This document shows, in pieces, positions 18,130 to 26,660 of a stretch of DNA of 64,000 nucleotides. This DNA comes from an uncultured Holophaga sp. (lineage in GTDB: Bacteria; Acidobacteriota; Holophagae; Holophagales; Holophagaceae). The first letter of the stretch is position 1. The number at the start of each line of letters is the position of its first letter. Where the stretch lies: the NCBI RefSeq assembly GCF_963677305.1, contig NZ_OY781925.1:1-64000 (forward strand). Direction: 5' to 3'. Both the position numbers and the translations under genes were made by a program. Below the pieces are notes generated by a model. The model was not told the DNA's origin. It made no database searches and saw only the letters and a program-made list of their open reading frames with translations.

Positions 18130-18949
18130 AGGGCTCCCAGAAGAAGCCCCCTTCCCCGACCCGGACCCGCCCCAGACCGGGGAAAGCCAGATGGGTCATG
18201 CCCAGCAGGGCCCCCGAGGCCGCCGCCTCCCCCAGGAGCCTCCGCCGGCTCTCCGGGGCTGCCACCGGGTCGATATCGAAGCCGACGGCCACTTCGGGGC
18301 GGGCGAACTGGATACGCCCGAAGTGGACCACGTCGGCCACGGCCCAGAAGCTCTCCCGCCCCTCGCCAAAGAGGAAGGCCGTGTGGCCCGGGGTGTGTCC
18401 CGGCAGGGCCAGGGTCTCCACCCCCGGCCAGACTTCCCCACCGGGCTCAAAGGTCACCCAGTCCTGCCCATAGGCCTCCCGGGCAGCCCGCAGAGTCTCG
18501 AAGAGGGGGCGACGGGCCTCAGGAGCGCTGGCCTGGAGGACCGGATCCTCCCAGTAGGCCAGTTCCGACGCGGCCACCCGGACCTGAGCCCTGGGGAAGG
18601 CCCGCTGGCCACCTGGAGTGAGCAGCGCCCCGAAGTGATCAGGGTGCAGGTGGGTCAGCAGAATGGCATCCACCGAGTCGGGCGGGATGCCCGCCTCGGC
18701 CAGGGCCCCGGGCACCCCGCCGCCAGGCCTACCGGCATCCACCAGGATCCGGTGGCCCGGGGTATCCACCACGAAGGCGTTGGTGCTCACAGGCACCGGG
18801 TCGGCACTCCCCAAGAGACGGATGGCCTCCTCCCGGTCGATCCCCTTGAGCATCTCCAGAGGCAGCGCACTGCCCCCATCCCTCAGGGCCGTGATCTGCA
18901 AAGCCCCCAGGGTCATCCGTAGCCAGGAGCTGGAGTTCGAGGATGTCAT
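18119..18949 (-). CDS. Metallo-beta-lactamase-fold hydrolase
   Basis: A 276-residue MBL-fold enzyme with the metal-binding motif [13 protein letters not shown] and further ligands in [22 protein letters not shown] and [11 protein letters not shown]. Such proteins hydrolyse esters, lactones or thioesters with one or two zinc ions. The start at ATG 18949 has GGGAGG six bases upstream. The two-residue hydrophobic core typical of quorum lactonases is not evident, so the substrate is unknown. The gene converges with the chemoreceptor, overlapping 11 bases at the 3' ends. Confidence 0.85.
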   Translation of the reverse strand: MTSSNSSSWLRMTLGALQITALRDGGSALPLEMLKGIDREEAIRLLGSADPVPVSTNAFVVDTPGHRILVDAGRPGGGVPGALAEAGIPPDSVDAILLTHLHPDHFGALLTPGGQRAFPRAQVRVAASELAYWEDPVLQASAPEARRPLFETLRAAREAYGQDWVTFEPGGEVWPGVETLALPGHTPGHTAFLFGEGRESFWAVADVVHFGRIQFARPEVAVGFDIDPVAAPESRRRLLGEAAASGALLGMTHLAFPGLGRVRVGEGGFFWEPFRS

Positions 18950-19042
18950 GGCGGTCCCTCCCCGACAGAAGCATATCCCCCAGCCTGAAAGCGGCCCAGC
19001 CCCACGGAACACCGCCCCGAGACGGACACCTGCGGGGCCCAC

Positions 19043-19936
19043 TCAATGGGGCGCCAGGGTATCCCTTGCGACATCAAGAAAACGTTGCAGCACTGGCGAG
19101 GGATTGTCCGGCTGCCAAACCAGGTGGACCTGCATCCTGAGGTCAATATCTTCCAATGGAATCTGGACAAGGCCATCGACCGTCAGGTGGGGAGGGGTGG
19201 CGATGCCCAGAGCGCAGCCGAAGCCCGCAGCCACCATGCTGGCCGTCGTGGGGAAACTGCTGGCCTCCTGGACGATTCGGGGCCGCCAGGACCTCCCCTC
19301 CAGGGCCTTCCGGAACAGGTCCCAGTACGCGGAGCCTGCCTCGGCCTCGGGCCATATGAAGTCAAGATTCTCCAGGTCCTGGATGCGCAGGGAGCTGCGT
19401 GAAGCCAGGGGGTGCTGAAGGGGCAGCATGACTCTGATGGGGATATCCAGCACCTGCAAGGCCTCCATCCCCTCCCCTTCTCCGGGGTGGTGATCGACAT
19501 ATCCCACATCCAGAGTCCGGTTCCGGAGCCCTTCATACTGGGCCCGATGATCCATACCCACCAGCTTGAGCCTCAACCCTGGATGGCGCGCCCGCACCTG
19601 CTGCAGCACCCTGGGGAGGGGCCCCACCAGGGCGAAGGTTTCCAGCGTCGCCAGGCGGAGGGTGCCGATCTCCCCCCGCTGGATCTGCCGGGCAGCTTCG
19701 CCGGCGATCGCCAGGCGCTCCAAGGTCTGGCGGACTTCCGCAAGGTAGTAGTGCCCAGCGGGAGTGAGACAGATGCCCCGCCCTTTGGGCGTGAACAGGG
19801 AGATGCCCAACTCGGCTTCAAGATCCTTCATCCGCTGGGAGAGGGCGGGCTGGGCCACCCGGAGCCGCTGGGCCGCACGCGTGTAGTTCTCGGTTTCCGC
19901 CACGGCCACGAAATATCGGAGATGACGGAGTTCCAT
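19043..19936 (-). CDS. LysR-family transcriptional regulator (candidate regulator of hpdBCA)
   Basis: A 297-residue LysR regulator. The winged helix-turn-helix is at residues 1-60 (MELRHLRYFVAVAETENYTRAAQRL, QPALSQRMKDLEAELG, LFTPKGRGICLTPAG), followed by a periplasmic-binding-like effector domain. It is transcribed away from hpdB, which starts 222 bases off. LysR genes typically control the divergent operon and their own gene, so an aromatic-acid effector is likely by context. Start ATG 19936 follows GAGAGG. The gene ends 94 bases beyond the MBL-hydrolase start on the same strand. Confidence 0.9.
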   Translation of the reverse strand: MELRHLRYFVAVAETENYTRAAQRLRVAQPALSQRMKDLEAELGISLFTPKGRGICLTPAGHYYLAEVRQTLERLAIAGEAARQIQRGEIGTLRLATLETFALVGPLPRVLQQVRARHPGLRLKLVGMDHRAQYEGLRNRTLDVGYVDHHPGEGEGMEALQVLDIPIRVMLPLQHPLASRSSLRIQDLENLDFIWPEAEAGSAYWDLFRKALEGRSWRPRIVQEASSFPTTASMVAAGFGCALGIATPPHLTVDGLVQIPLEDIDLRMQVHLVWQPDNPSPVLQRFLDVARDTLAPH

Positions 19937-20000
19937 GGCTGCCTCTCATGAAGAATGATAGCAAAATAATATCGATGACCCACTAAAACAGTCTTGGACG

Positions 20001-20013
20001 TTCTGATTCAGAA
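20001..20013. promoter_or_regulatory. LysR-type T-N11-A palindrome between the regulator and hpdB
   Basis: The 13 bases TTCTGATTCAGAA form a perfect 6-1-6 palindrome that also fits the LysR consensus T-N11-A. It lies in the 221-base divergent intergenic region. A loose -35 (TTGGAC, 19994-19999) and -10 (CATGAT, 20018-20023) with an 18-base spacer flank it on the hpdB strand. The position would let the LysR protein control hpdB, and possibly itself. Confidence 0.55.
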
Positions 20014-20157
20014 TCCCCATGATCGGCAGTGGGAGCCGGGTGGCAGGGAAAGCCATTTCAGGGTCCCGGCCAGGAGACCTTGGGCTGCCGGCACCGGGAG
20101 AGGTGTCGGGGGCGCCCTGGCGCCGTACGCACCGACCCACCCTGATGAGGAGCGAGC

Positions 20158-22851
20158 ATGGAATCCAACACGATCTCCCTGGAGCAGGTCCTGAAGAGCC
20201 GGGGCATCTCCATGGCTGAAGTCACCGACCCGAAGGAGCACCAGATCCCCGAAGCCAAAGAGAGTACCCAGCGACTGATGGAGCTGTATTACACCCTCAA
20301 GGTCACGGCCGATATGGAGGCCCCCTACTGGTACAACCGGGCCTGGTGGGAGAACGAGGGGGATGTGCCGGTGGTCCGGAGGGCCAAAGCCATGGCCGCC
20401 TGCCTGTCGCACCTGACCCCGACCATCCTGCCCTACGAGAAGCTGGTCATGAACAAGACCAAGAATGTCCGTGGGGCCTTCCCCTTCCCCTGGGTCTGCG
20501 CCAGCTTCTTCAATGCCCAGGCCGAGGCACTGATGAACGAGGTGGACGCCCCGGCCGAGAGCGAGGCCGATGCGGTCAGCGTGGTCGGCAATGGCGGCGG
20601 CAACGTCACCCGGAGCTACGGCAACGTGATCTCCATCGCCAAGAAATTCGGCATGAGGAAGGAAGAGATCCCGGTGCTGGTCAGGACTTCCAAGCCCTGG
20701 GACGGCTGCTCCATCGAGGATGTGAGCGCCCGCTATGCCGCCTTCACGCCCGGCTTTGAGCAGGAGCAGCGGATCATGGATGCGGTGATCTGCATGTTCG
20801 ACTCCTGGGCCATCCCCCAGGGCCGTGAGGTGATCAACTACTACATGCCTCTGGAGTATGGCTTCGATAGGATCCAGGAGCTCTGTGACGAGAAGATCGC
20901 TGCCTGCATGGGCGAGGCCGGGGAGGATGGGATCCTCGGAATGGGACGGGGCTATTACTACATCGCCATGAAGGAGATCACCAAGGGGCTCTCCAAGTGG
21001 TGTGAGAACTATGCGGTGCAGGCCCATTACCTGGCCTCCATCGAATCGGACCCGGCCCTCAAGGCCAACTACGAAGCCATCGCCGCCGTCATGATGAATG
21101 TCGCCCACAAGAAGCCTGCGAGCTTCCGGGAGGCGCTCCAAATGACACTCTGCTGCCACCTGGGTGTGGTCAATGAGGACCCCCAGTCCGGGCTTTCCAT
21201 CGGGCGCCTGGGCCAGGTCCTGCAGCCCTACTACGAGAAGGACATCGCCGACGGGGTCATGGATGACGAGGCCGTCATCGAGCTCCTGGAGCTCTACCGC
21301 ATCAAGATCTCCTGCATCGAGTGCTTCGCATCGGCCGGGGTCTCCGGGGGCGTTCTCTCGGGCAACACCTTCAACAACCTCTCCCTGGGCGGACAGAACC
21401 ACGATGGCCTGAGCGCCGTCACCCCTCTGGAATACCTGATCATCGAAGCGGGCATGCGGAACAAGACGCCGCAGCCCACCCTGAGCATCCTCTACGACGA
21501 GAAGACCCCAGAGGACTTCCTCATGAAGGCGGCCTCCTGCACCAAGCTCGGTCTGGGGTACCCGGCCTGGATGAACAACCAGACCGGCATGAACTTCATG
21601 CTGCGCCACTATGCCTCTGAGGGGATGGACCTGCACGATGCCCGGGCCTGGTGCCTGGGGGGGTGCCTGGAGTCAGCGCCGGGCTGCTTCCTCCCCCTGC
21701 ACTACAACGGCAAGGTGACCATGATCCCCGGCGGTGCCTCACCGACCTGCGGCACCGGCGTCCACTTCGTGGGCCTGCCCAAGGTGCTGGAACTCGTCCT
21801 CACCAATGGCCTGGATCAGCGCACCGGTAAGCAGGTCTACCCGGCTCACGACCGGAACCTGGGCACCTATGAGGAGGTCGTTGATCAGTGGGAGAAATAC
21901 CTGGAGCTGACCACCGATGTCGTCAACCGGGTCAACAACATCCAGATGGATATCTGGCGGAAACAGAACCCGCCGGTCGTGAACTCGCTCCTGAAGCCGG
22001 ACTGCTTCGCCAAGGGGCAGGATATCGGCATGATGGGCTCCCGCTACAACGCCACCATCAACTTTGAGTCCTGCGGCACCATCACCTATATCAATGCCCT
22101 GGCCTCCCTGAAGAAGAATGTGTTTGACGAGGGGAGCTTCACGCTGCAGGAGATGACCGAGGCCCTGGTCAACAACTTCGGCTTCGAGACGGCCTACCAG
22201 ACCGGCGTGTTCTCCCCGGATGTGCGCACCACGACGGCGGAAAGCCCCAAGTACGAGCGGATCTTCGCCGCCTGCGTCAATGCCCCCAAATACGGCAATG
22301 CGGATACCTATGTGGATGGCATCCTGAGGGATTACCACAACTACCTCTTCGAGACCCTGCCGAAGTACCGATCCTATTACGGCAAGCCGCTCTACCTCTG
22401 CCAGATCTCTGTGTCGACCCACGGACCCCAGGGCTTCGTCACCCTGGCCACGGCGGACGGGCGCCTGGCGGGCACGACCTACTCCGACGGCTCGCTCTCG
22501 GCGGCTGCCGGAACCGACAGGAACGGCATCTATGCCATCTTCGAGTCGGCCACGGTCTATGACCACTCGATGCACCAGAACGCCCAGATGAACCTCAAGC
22601 TCCACCCGACGGCGATCCGTGGCCTCAACGGCACCCGGAAGCTGCTGGATATCGTCCGGGCCTACATGCGGAAGGGCGGGTTCCACGTCCAGTTCAACAT
22701 CGTGGACTCCAACGAGCTCCGGAAAGCCCAGGCCGAGCCGGAGGCCCACCGGGACCTGATGGTCCGGGTTGCGGGCTTCACCCAGTACTGGTGCGAGATC
22801 GGCAAGCCCATCCAGGACGAGGTCATCTACCGCACGGAGTACGAGGCCTGA
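20158..22851 (+). CDS. hpdB: 4-hydroxyphenylacetate decarboxylase, glycyl radical large subunit
   Basis: An 897-residue glycyl radical enzyme. It agrees along its length, as I recall it, with Clostridioides difficile HpdB, including YWYNR near the start, QGREVINYY and SIGRLGQVL. Key residues fall at the same numbers as in that enzyme: Cys503 and Glu505 (GGCLES), His536 (GTGVHF), Glu637 (NFESCGT) and the radical Gly873 (RVAGFTQYW). Glu637 and His536 belong to the pocket that holds the phenol substrate, so p-cresol formation from 4-hydroxyphenylacetate is the best prediction. One residue is missing relative to HpdB near the IPQGREV loop. The AGGAG site precedes ATG 20158. It is cytoplasmic, anaerobic and oxygen-labile. 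Phenylacetate or indoleacetate decarboxylase is less likely, given the small subunit. Confidence 0.9.
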   Translation: MESNTISLEQVLKSRGISMAEVTDPKEHQIPEAKESTQRLMELYYTLKVTADMEAPYWYNRAWWENEGDVPVVRRAKAMAACLSHLTPTILPYEKLVMNKTKNVRGAFPFPWVCASFFNAQAEALMNEVDAPAESEADAVSVVGNGGGNVTRSYGNVISIAKKFGMRKEEIPVLVRTSKPWDGCSIEDVSARYAAFTPGFEQEQRIMDAVICMFDSWAIPQGREVINYYMPLEYGFDRIQELCDEKIAACMGEAGEDGILGMGRGYYYIAMKEITKGLSKWCENYAVQAHYLASIESDPALKANYEAIAAVMMNVAHKKPASFREALQMTLCCHLGVVNEDPQSGLSIGRLGQVLQPYYEKDIADGVMDDEAVIELLELYRIKISCIECFASAGVSGGVLSGNTFNNLSLGGQNHDGLSAVTPLEYLIIEAGMRNKTPQPTLSILYDEKTPEDFLMKAASCTKLGLGYPAWMNNQTGMNFMLRHYASEGMDLHDARAWCLGGCLESAPGCFLPLHYNGKVTMIPGGASPTCGTGVHFVGLPKVLELVLTNGLDQRTGKQVYPAHDRNLGTYEEVVDQWEKYLELTTDVVNRVNNIQMDIWRKQNPPVVNSLLKPDCFAKGQDIGMMGSRYNATINFESCGTITYINALASLKKNVFDEGSFTLQEMTEALVNNFGFETAYQTGVFSPDVRTTTAESPKYERIFAACVNAPKYGNADTYVDGILRDYHNYLFETLPKYRSYYGKPLYLCQISVSTHGPQGFVTLATADGRLAGTTYSDGSLSAAAGTDRNGIYAIFESATVYDHSMHQNAQMNLKLHPTAIRGLNGTRKLLDIVRAYMRKGGFHVQFNIVDSNELRKAQAEPEAHRDLMVRVAGFTQYWCEIGKPIQDEVIYRTEYEA

Positions 22852-22891
22852 GGCTGTTCCTTTTCACCTGGACCGACTGGAGATTCCCACC

Positions 22892-23152
22892 ATGAGACAT
22901 GCTGACTGCAAGAACTACATCAACCTGGACTGCGAGAAGGGCCTCTGCGCTCTCTTCAAGGGAGCCGTTCCCCTCGACGGGGAGGGCAGTGCCGCATGCG
23001 CCCGATTCACCCCGGCGGAGAAGTGCAGCACCTGTGCCCACTTTGCGGAGCCGGACCGGTACGGTCTGGGGGTCTGCAGCGGGCTCGGCAAGCCCAACTG
23101 GGCCTACGCCTCCATGAGCGCCTGCACCTGCACCGGCTTTCAGGTGGGGTGA
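22892..23152 (+). CDS. hpdC: 4-hydroxyphenylacetate decarboxylase small subunit
   Basis: An 86-residue iron-sulfur protein, the diagnostic partner of HPAD-type decarboxylases. The ligand pattern for the first [4Fe-4S] cluster is His3, Cys6, Cys19 and Cys36; Cys45, Cys48, Cys62 and Cys78 or Cys80 would bind the second. Cys14 is extra. In the known enzyme this subunit joins the large subunit in a heterooctamer and is thought to help control the radical state. It starts 40 bases after hpdB with GGAG nine bases before the ATG. Length equals the family norm. Confidence 0.9.
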   Translation: MRHADCKNYINLDCEKGLCALFKGAVPLDGEGSAACARFTPAEKCSTCAHFAEPDRYGLGVCSGLGKPNWAYASMSACTCTGFQVG

Positions 23153-23158
23153 GAAGGC

Positions 23159-24100
23159 ATGGCGGCGCAGGGACACATCTTCGATATCCAGAGCTTCTCC
23201 GTCCACGACGGGCCGGGCTGCCGGACGAGCGTCTTCCTGACCGGCTGTCCGCTGCAGTGCGCCTGGTGCGCCAACCCGGAGAGCTGGATCCTGGACAGGC
23301 ACCTGATGGTGGCGGAGAACCTGTGCCGCTCTGAAAAAGGCTGCCGGGCATGCAGGGATGCCTGCCCGGCTGGTTCCATCAGCTTCGGGGGAGAGGGGCG
23401 GCTTCAGGTGGACCGGAAGACCTGCCTCTCCTGCAGCAGCTTCGCCTGCGTCAGCAGCTGCGCCGATGGGGTCCTCAAGCAGTGCGTCCGGGATTACTCC
23501 GTGGATGAGCTGGTCGAAGTGCTCCGCCGGGACTTCAACAACTGGGGCCCTGAGGGCGGGGTCACTTTCACAGGCGGGGACCCCCTGCTGCAGCACGCCT
23601 TCCTGACCGAAGTCCTGCAGCGCTGCCAGAGGCTCCAGATCCACACAGCCATTGAGACGAGCGCCTGCGTCGGGCGGGACATCTTCCTTTCCGTCATGCC
23701 CTATGTGGACTTCGCCTTCATCGATGTCAAGCACATGGACAGTGCGCAGCACAGGGCGGGCACGGGCGTGCCCAACGAGCTGATCCTGTCGAACATCGCG
23801 GCCCTCAAGGCTTCGGATTGGGGAGGGAGGCTTGTCCTCCGCCAGCCGGTCATCGGCGGGTACAACGACAGTGAAGCGAATGCGCGCCAGGTCGTCGCCT
23901 TCATGGAGCGTCTCGGACTCTACGAGATCAACCTCCTGAAGTTCCACCCCCTGGGCAAGACGAAGTGGGCCCAGCTCGGCAAGCCCTATGCCTACGATGA
24001 CGGGCGGGGGGATGTGGCCCCGGGGACCCTGGAGCAGCTCCAGCAGCTCTATCTCGAGCACAACATCGCCTGCTACCTGGGGGAGGGCACCCCTTTCTGA
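23159..24100 (+). CDS. hpdA: Glycyl radical enzyme activase (HPAD-activating enzyme)
   Basis: A 313-residue radical SAM activase. The SAM-cluster cysteines are Cys30, Cys34 and Cys37 (GCPLQCAWC), with a glycine-rich FTGGDPLLQ motif later. Between residues about 60 and 105 an inserted bacterial ferredoxin-like region holds two more cysteine sets (CRACRDACPAG and CLSCSSFACVSSC), as in HpdA and similar activases. It would generate the glycyl radical on Gly873 of HpdB using SAM and reduced ferredoxin or flavodoxin. It begins 6 bases after hpdC with AGAAGG just upstream and closes the operon. Confidence 0.92.
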   Translation: MAAQGHIFDIQSFSVHDGPGCRTSVFLTGCPLQCAWCANPESWILDRHLMVAENLCRSEKGCRACRDACPAGSISFGGEGRLQVDRKTCLSCSSFACVSSCADGVLKQCVRDYSVDELVEVLRRDFNNWGPEGGVTFTGGDPLLQHAFLTEVLQRCQRLQIHTAIETSACVGRDIFLSVMPYVDFAFIDVKHMDSAQHRAGTGVPNELILSNIAALKASDWGGRLVLRQPVIGGYNDSEANARQVVAFMERLGLYEINLLKFHPLGKTKWAQLGKPYAYDDGRGDVAPGTLEQLQQLYLEHNIACYLGEGTPF

Positions 24101-24113
24101 TCCGGGGCCAGCT

Positions 24114-24743
24114 TCAGTCCTCGATGCCGTCGAAGAGGCCGCCCTCCGGCAGGGGCGGCTCCAGCTGGGCCAGGGCCTGGGCCTCCAGGTTCCCCTCCCC
24201 GAAGTCCGCCAGACGCGGCAGATCCTCCAGGCTCTTGAGCCCGAAGTGGAGCAGGAACTGGCGGGTGGTGGCATACATCATGGGACGCCCCACCACGGGC
24301 TTGCGGCCGGCTGGGACCACCAGATCCCGCTCCAGGAGGGACTTCACCTGGTTGCCACCGGAGGTCACACCACGCAGCTCGTTGATCTCGGGCACCGTCA
24401 CGGGCTGACGGTAGGCGATGATGGCCAGGGTCTCCACCTGGGCCGGGGTCAGGCGCCCGCTCCGGAGGGTGGTCACCAGCTTCGACACCAGCTCAGCGTA
24501 CTGGGGTGCCGTGGCCATGCGCCAGCCTCCCCCCACCTCGATGAGGCGGATGCCCCGGGGCGCACGGAGCCGCTCCTGGAGCTTCTCGATGGCCTGGAGG
24601 AGGGGACCCTCCCCCAGCCCTGTCAGCTCCCGCAGCCGCGCCAGCTCCAGCACCTCACCCGTGGCCACGAAGAGGGCCTCCAGGGCCCCCGGCAGATCGC
24701 CCCCCTCCTCCCAGAGGGGCTCGTGGTGGAAGATCTCCGTCAC
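24114..24743 (-). CDS. scpB: Segregation and condensation protein B
   Basis: A 209-residue ScpB. It has two winged-helix domains with the conserved segments ALEALFVATGEVL, VETLAIIAYRQPVTVPEINELRGVTSGG and GRPMMYATTRQFLLHFGLKSLEDLPRL. With ScpA and SMC it forms the condensin that compacts chromosomes. GTG 24743 was chosen because it overlaps the psd stop as GTGA. ScpA is not in this window. It converges with hpdA across only 13 bases with no terminator visible. Confidence 0.93.
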   Translation of the reverse strand: MTEIFHHEPLWEEGGDLPGALEALFVATGEVLELARLRELTGLGEGPLLQAIEKLQERLRAPRGIRLIEVGGGWRMATAPQYAELVSKLVTTLRSGRLTPAQVETLAIIAYRQPVTVPEINELRGVTSGGNQVKSLLERDLVVPAGRKPVVGRPMMYATTRQFLLHFGLKSLEDLPRLADFGEGNLEAQALAQLEPPLPEGGLFDGIED

Positions 24744-25669
24744 CGGAAGGCCCCGAGGCGCTGGCCAACCTGGACCTTGCCCTCCGTGGCCGAGGCCACC
24801 CACTCCGCAGCCCGGGGACCGCCGATGAGGAGCACCACGGTGCTGCCGAACTGGAAGGTGCCCAGGTCCTCCCCGGGAGAGCAGGGCAGGTCCGGCAACG
24901 CAAAGCCCCCGTCCAAGGGCAGAGGGTGCCCCTGGAGCCAGCGGTCGTCGATAAGAATGCCGCCCACATGGGTGGCCCCCACCAGCACCGCCGCCACCTC
25001 CAGACCCGCGTCCGCCCCGCTCCCCCGGGCCACCCAGACCACCCGGCGATTCCGCTCATAGAGCCGAGTCACATGGGTGGTGCTGGCGTCATTGACAGGC
25101 CAGAGCTCCCCTTCCACCCTTGCCACCGCCGTAACCTGGCCGGTGATGGGGACATGGATGCGGTGGTAGTCCCGCGGGGAGAGATAGAGGGTCAGGTAGT
25201 GTCCCCCCTCGAAACGGCCGGGATCGGGGATGTGCTTGAGCAACTCCGTGGCGCGGTAGGGCAGCCCCTTGGCCTGGATGATCGTGTCGTGGTCGATGCG
25301 CCCAGCCGCGAAGATGCGGGCGTCCACGGGGCTGTTCACCCCCCCGGGCTGCTCCGGGGCCTGGGGCCGGAGTCCCGGCTTGAGACGCCGGGTGAAGAAG
25401 GCCTGGAAGCTGGGGTAGTCCTCCAGGGGGAACTCCGCTTCCTCCAGGGCAATCTGATATTTCCGTGCAAAGGCGCCCAGCAGGGCCGGCCTGAGCCCCC
25501 TGGGCAGCTCCCGGCTGGCCACCCAGCCCACCACCGCACTCCCAAGGCGCTTGGGGTAATAGCGCAGCAGGTGCAGGGAGAAGGGCCAGCCTCGGGGCCA
25601 GAGGAGCAGGACCACCAGGACGAGGGCGATCAGGAGCATGGGACGGGAGCCGAAGAGCAGCGATGACAT
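24740..25669 (-). CDS. psd: Phosphatidylserine decarboxylase proenzyme
   Basis: A 309-residue proenzyme with an N-terminal membrane segment (LLIALVLVVLLLWPRGWPF). Family motifs include YPSFQAFFTRRLKPGLRP, SPVDARIFAAG, YLSPRDYHRIHVPITG and the C-terminal FQFGSTVVLL. The Gly-Ser bond in FGST is the expected self-cleavage site that yields the pyruvoyl group on the alpha chain. It makes phosphatidylethanolamine at the inner membrane. The ATG at 25669 is preceded by a GGACGG sequence. The open frame extends further up but there lacks the leader segment. Confidence 0.92.
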   Translation of the reverse strand: MSSLLFGSRPMLLIALVLVVLLLWPRGWPFSLHLLRYYPKRLGSAVVGWVASRELPRGLRPALLGAFARKYQIALEEAEFPLEDYPSFQAFFTRRLKPGLRPQAPEQPGGVNSPVDARIFAAGRIDHDTIIQAKGLPYRATELLKHIPDPGRFEGGHYLTLYLSPRDYHRIHVPITGQVTAVARVEGELWPVNDASTTHVTRLYERNRRVVWVARGSGADAGLEVAAVLVGATHVGGILIDDRWLQGHPLPLDGGFALPDLPCSPGEDLGTFQFGSTVVLLIGGPRAAEWVASATEGKVQVGQRLGAFR

Positions 25670-26088
25670 CCGTCCAAGGTATCGCACCTCCCACCCCTCC
25701 AAAGCACAATATCCCAACACTTGAAAAGGCGGACTTTGCAGAAATGGCTTGCCGTCCCCTCCAGCCGGAGGGGAAAATGGTCCCACCACTCGGAGCCCTT
25801 CGGGGAATTGGAATTTTGGAAAATCGATATTTATATCTCGATATAATCAATCACAATCAACCAAGCAATTCTCGCCTATTGTGTTGCAAAATATATCGAT
25901 AACGAACTTCTTACGCTTGAATTACCGCTGAGAAGTGGCAGATACTCCTTCACAGGGTGTCCGCCCGATGGCCTGATGTTCCATTCCCCCCGGACGCCCC
26001 ATTTGGAAATCGGAGTTCACCCCATCCCGCCGTGGCCCCCAGCCTTGGCCGGATTGGCCCAGCTACAGTTTCCCCCCGGAGCCCCACC
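25670..26088. other. Long AT-rich intergenic region upstream of the hdr-flx operon
   Basis: 419 bases without a convincing gene. From 25810 to 25925 base composition drops sharply to AT-rich, unlike the flanks. Three copies of TCGATAT or its complement occur at 25824-25830, 25838-25844 and 25893-25899. The first two are 14 bases apart and the third is in the opposite orientation. This looks like a promoter-regulatory block for the operon, for psd, or for both. Confidence 0.45.
25917..25946 (+). promoter_or_regulatory. Candidate sigma-70-type promoter of the hdr-flx operon
   Basis: TTGAAT (25917-25922) and GATACT (25941-25946) with an 18-base spacer, placed just downstream of the AT-rich block. 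A start near 25953 would give a leader of about 136 bases before hdrC. The match is moderate, not decisive. Confidence 0.3.
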
Positions 26089-26658
26089 ATGAGCAGCGCG
26101 AGTCACCACGCCCCCCAAGCGGACACACTGGCCGCCCGGGTCAAGGCCGCCACAGGGATCTCCCTGGCCCAGTGCTACCAGTGCGGCAAGTGTGCCGCAG
26201 GCTGTCCCGTCTCGGACGAGATGGACCTGACCCCCTGCCAGGTCCTGCGACTCCTCCAGTACGAACTGCCCAAGTACGACGACAGGGTCCTGCGCTGTGC
26301 CGGCATCTGGCTCTGCCTCTCCTGTGAGACCTGTTCCACCCGCTGTCCCCAGGAGGTGGAGATCCCGAAGATCATGGACGTGGTCCGCCGCGAAGCCGTG
26401 GCCAAGGGCATCGCCCACCCCAGCAGCAAGGACATCCTGGCCTTCCACCAGGCCTTCCTGGGGGAGATCGAGCAGCACGGACGCCTCTTCGAGGTGGGCC
26501 TGGTCAAGACCTACAAGCTGAAGACCGGGCACTTCCTCAAGGATGTCCTGCTGGCCCCCAAGATGTTCCTGAAGGGCAAGCTGGGGTTGACCCCACACTC
26601 GGTCAAGGACACCGCCGCCGTGAAGCGGATCTTCAAGCGCACGCTGGGCAAGGGGTGA
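26089..26658 (+). CDS. hdrC: Heterodisulfide reductase-like subunit C
   Basis: A 189-residue iron-sulfur protein with two [4Fe-4S] motifs, CYQCGKCAAGCP and CLSCETCSTRCP, about 50 residues apart, the signature of HdrC. It passes electrons from HdrA to the catalytic HdrB. ATG 26089 is preferred, as the frame upstream is Pro/Arg-rich and unlike the family. It is the first of seven genes with gaps of at most 13 bases up to flxB. The operon order is hdrC-B-A-flxD-C-B-A. Confidence 0.92.
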   Translation: MSSASHHAPQADTLAARVKAATGISLAQCYQCGKCAAGCPVSDEMDLTPCQVLRLLQYELPKYDDRVLRCAGIWLCLSCETCSTRCPQEVEIPKIMDVVRREAVAKGIAHPSSKDILAFHQAFLGEIEQHGRLFEVGLVKTYKLKTGHFLKDVLLAPKMFLKGKLGLTPHSVKDTAAVKRIFKRTLGKG

Positions 26659-26660
26659 TC

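Noticed and set aside
20034..20062. Possible sigma-54 promoter before hpdB (TGGCAGGGAAAGCC)
   Set aside because: The GG-to-GC spacing is eight bases, not ten, so it does not fit the -24/-12 rule.
20158..24100. Benzylsuccinate synthase or pyruvate formate-lyase instead of HPAD
   Set aside because: The GCLES active-site motif, His536/Glu637 and the HpdC-type small subunit all match HPAD; pyruvate formate-lyase needs adjacent Cys-Cys in the active site.
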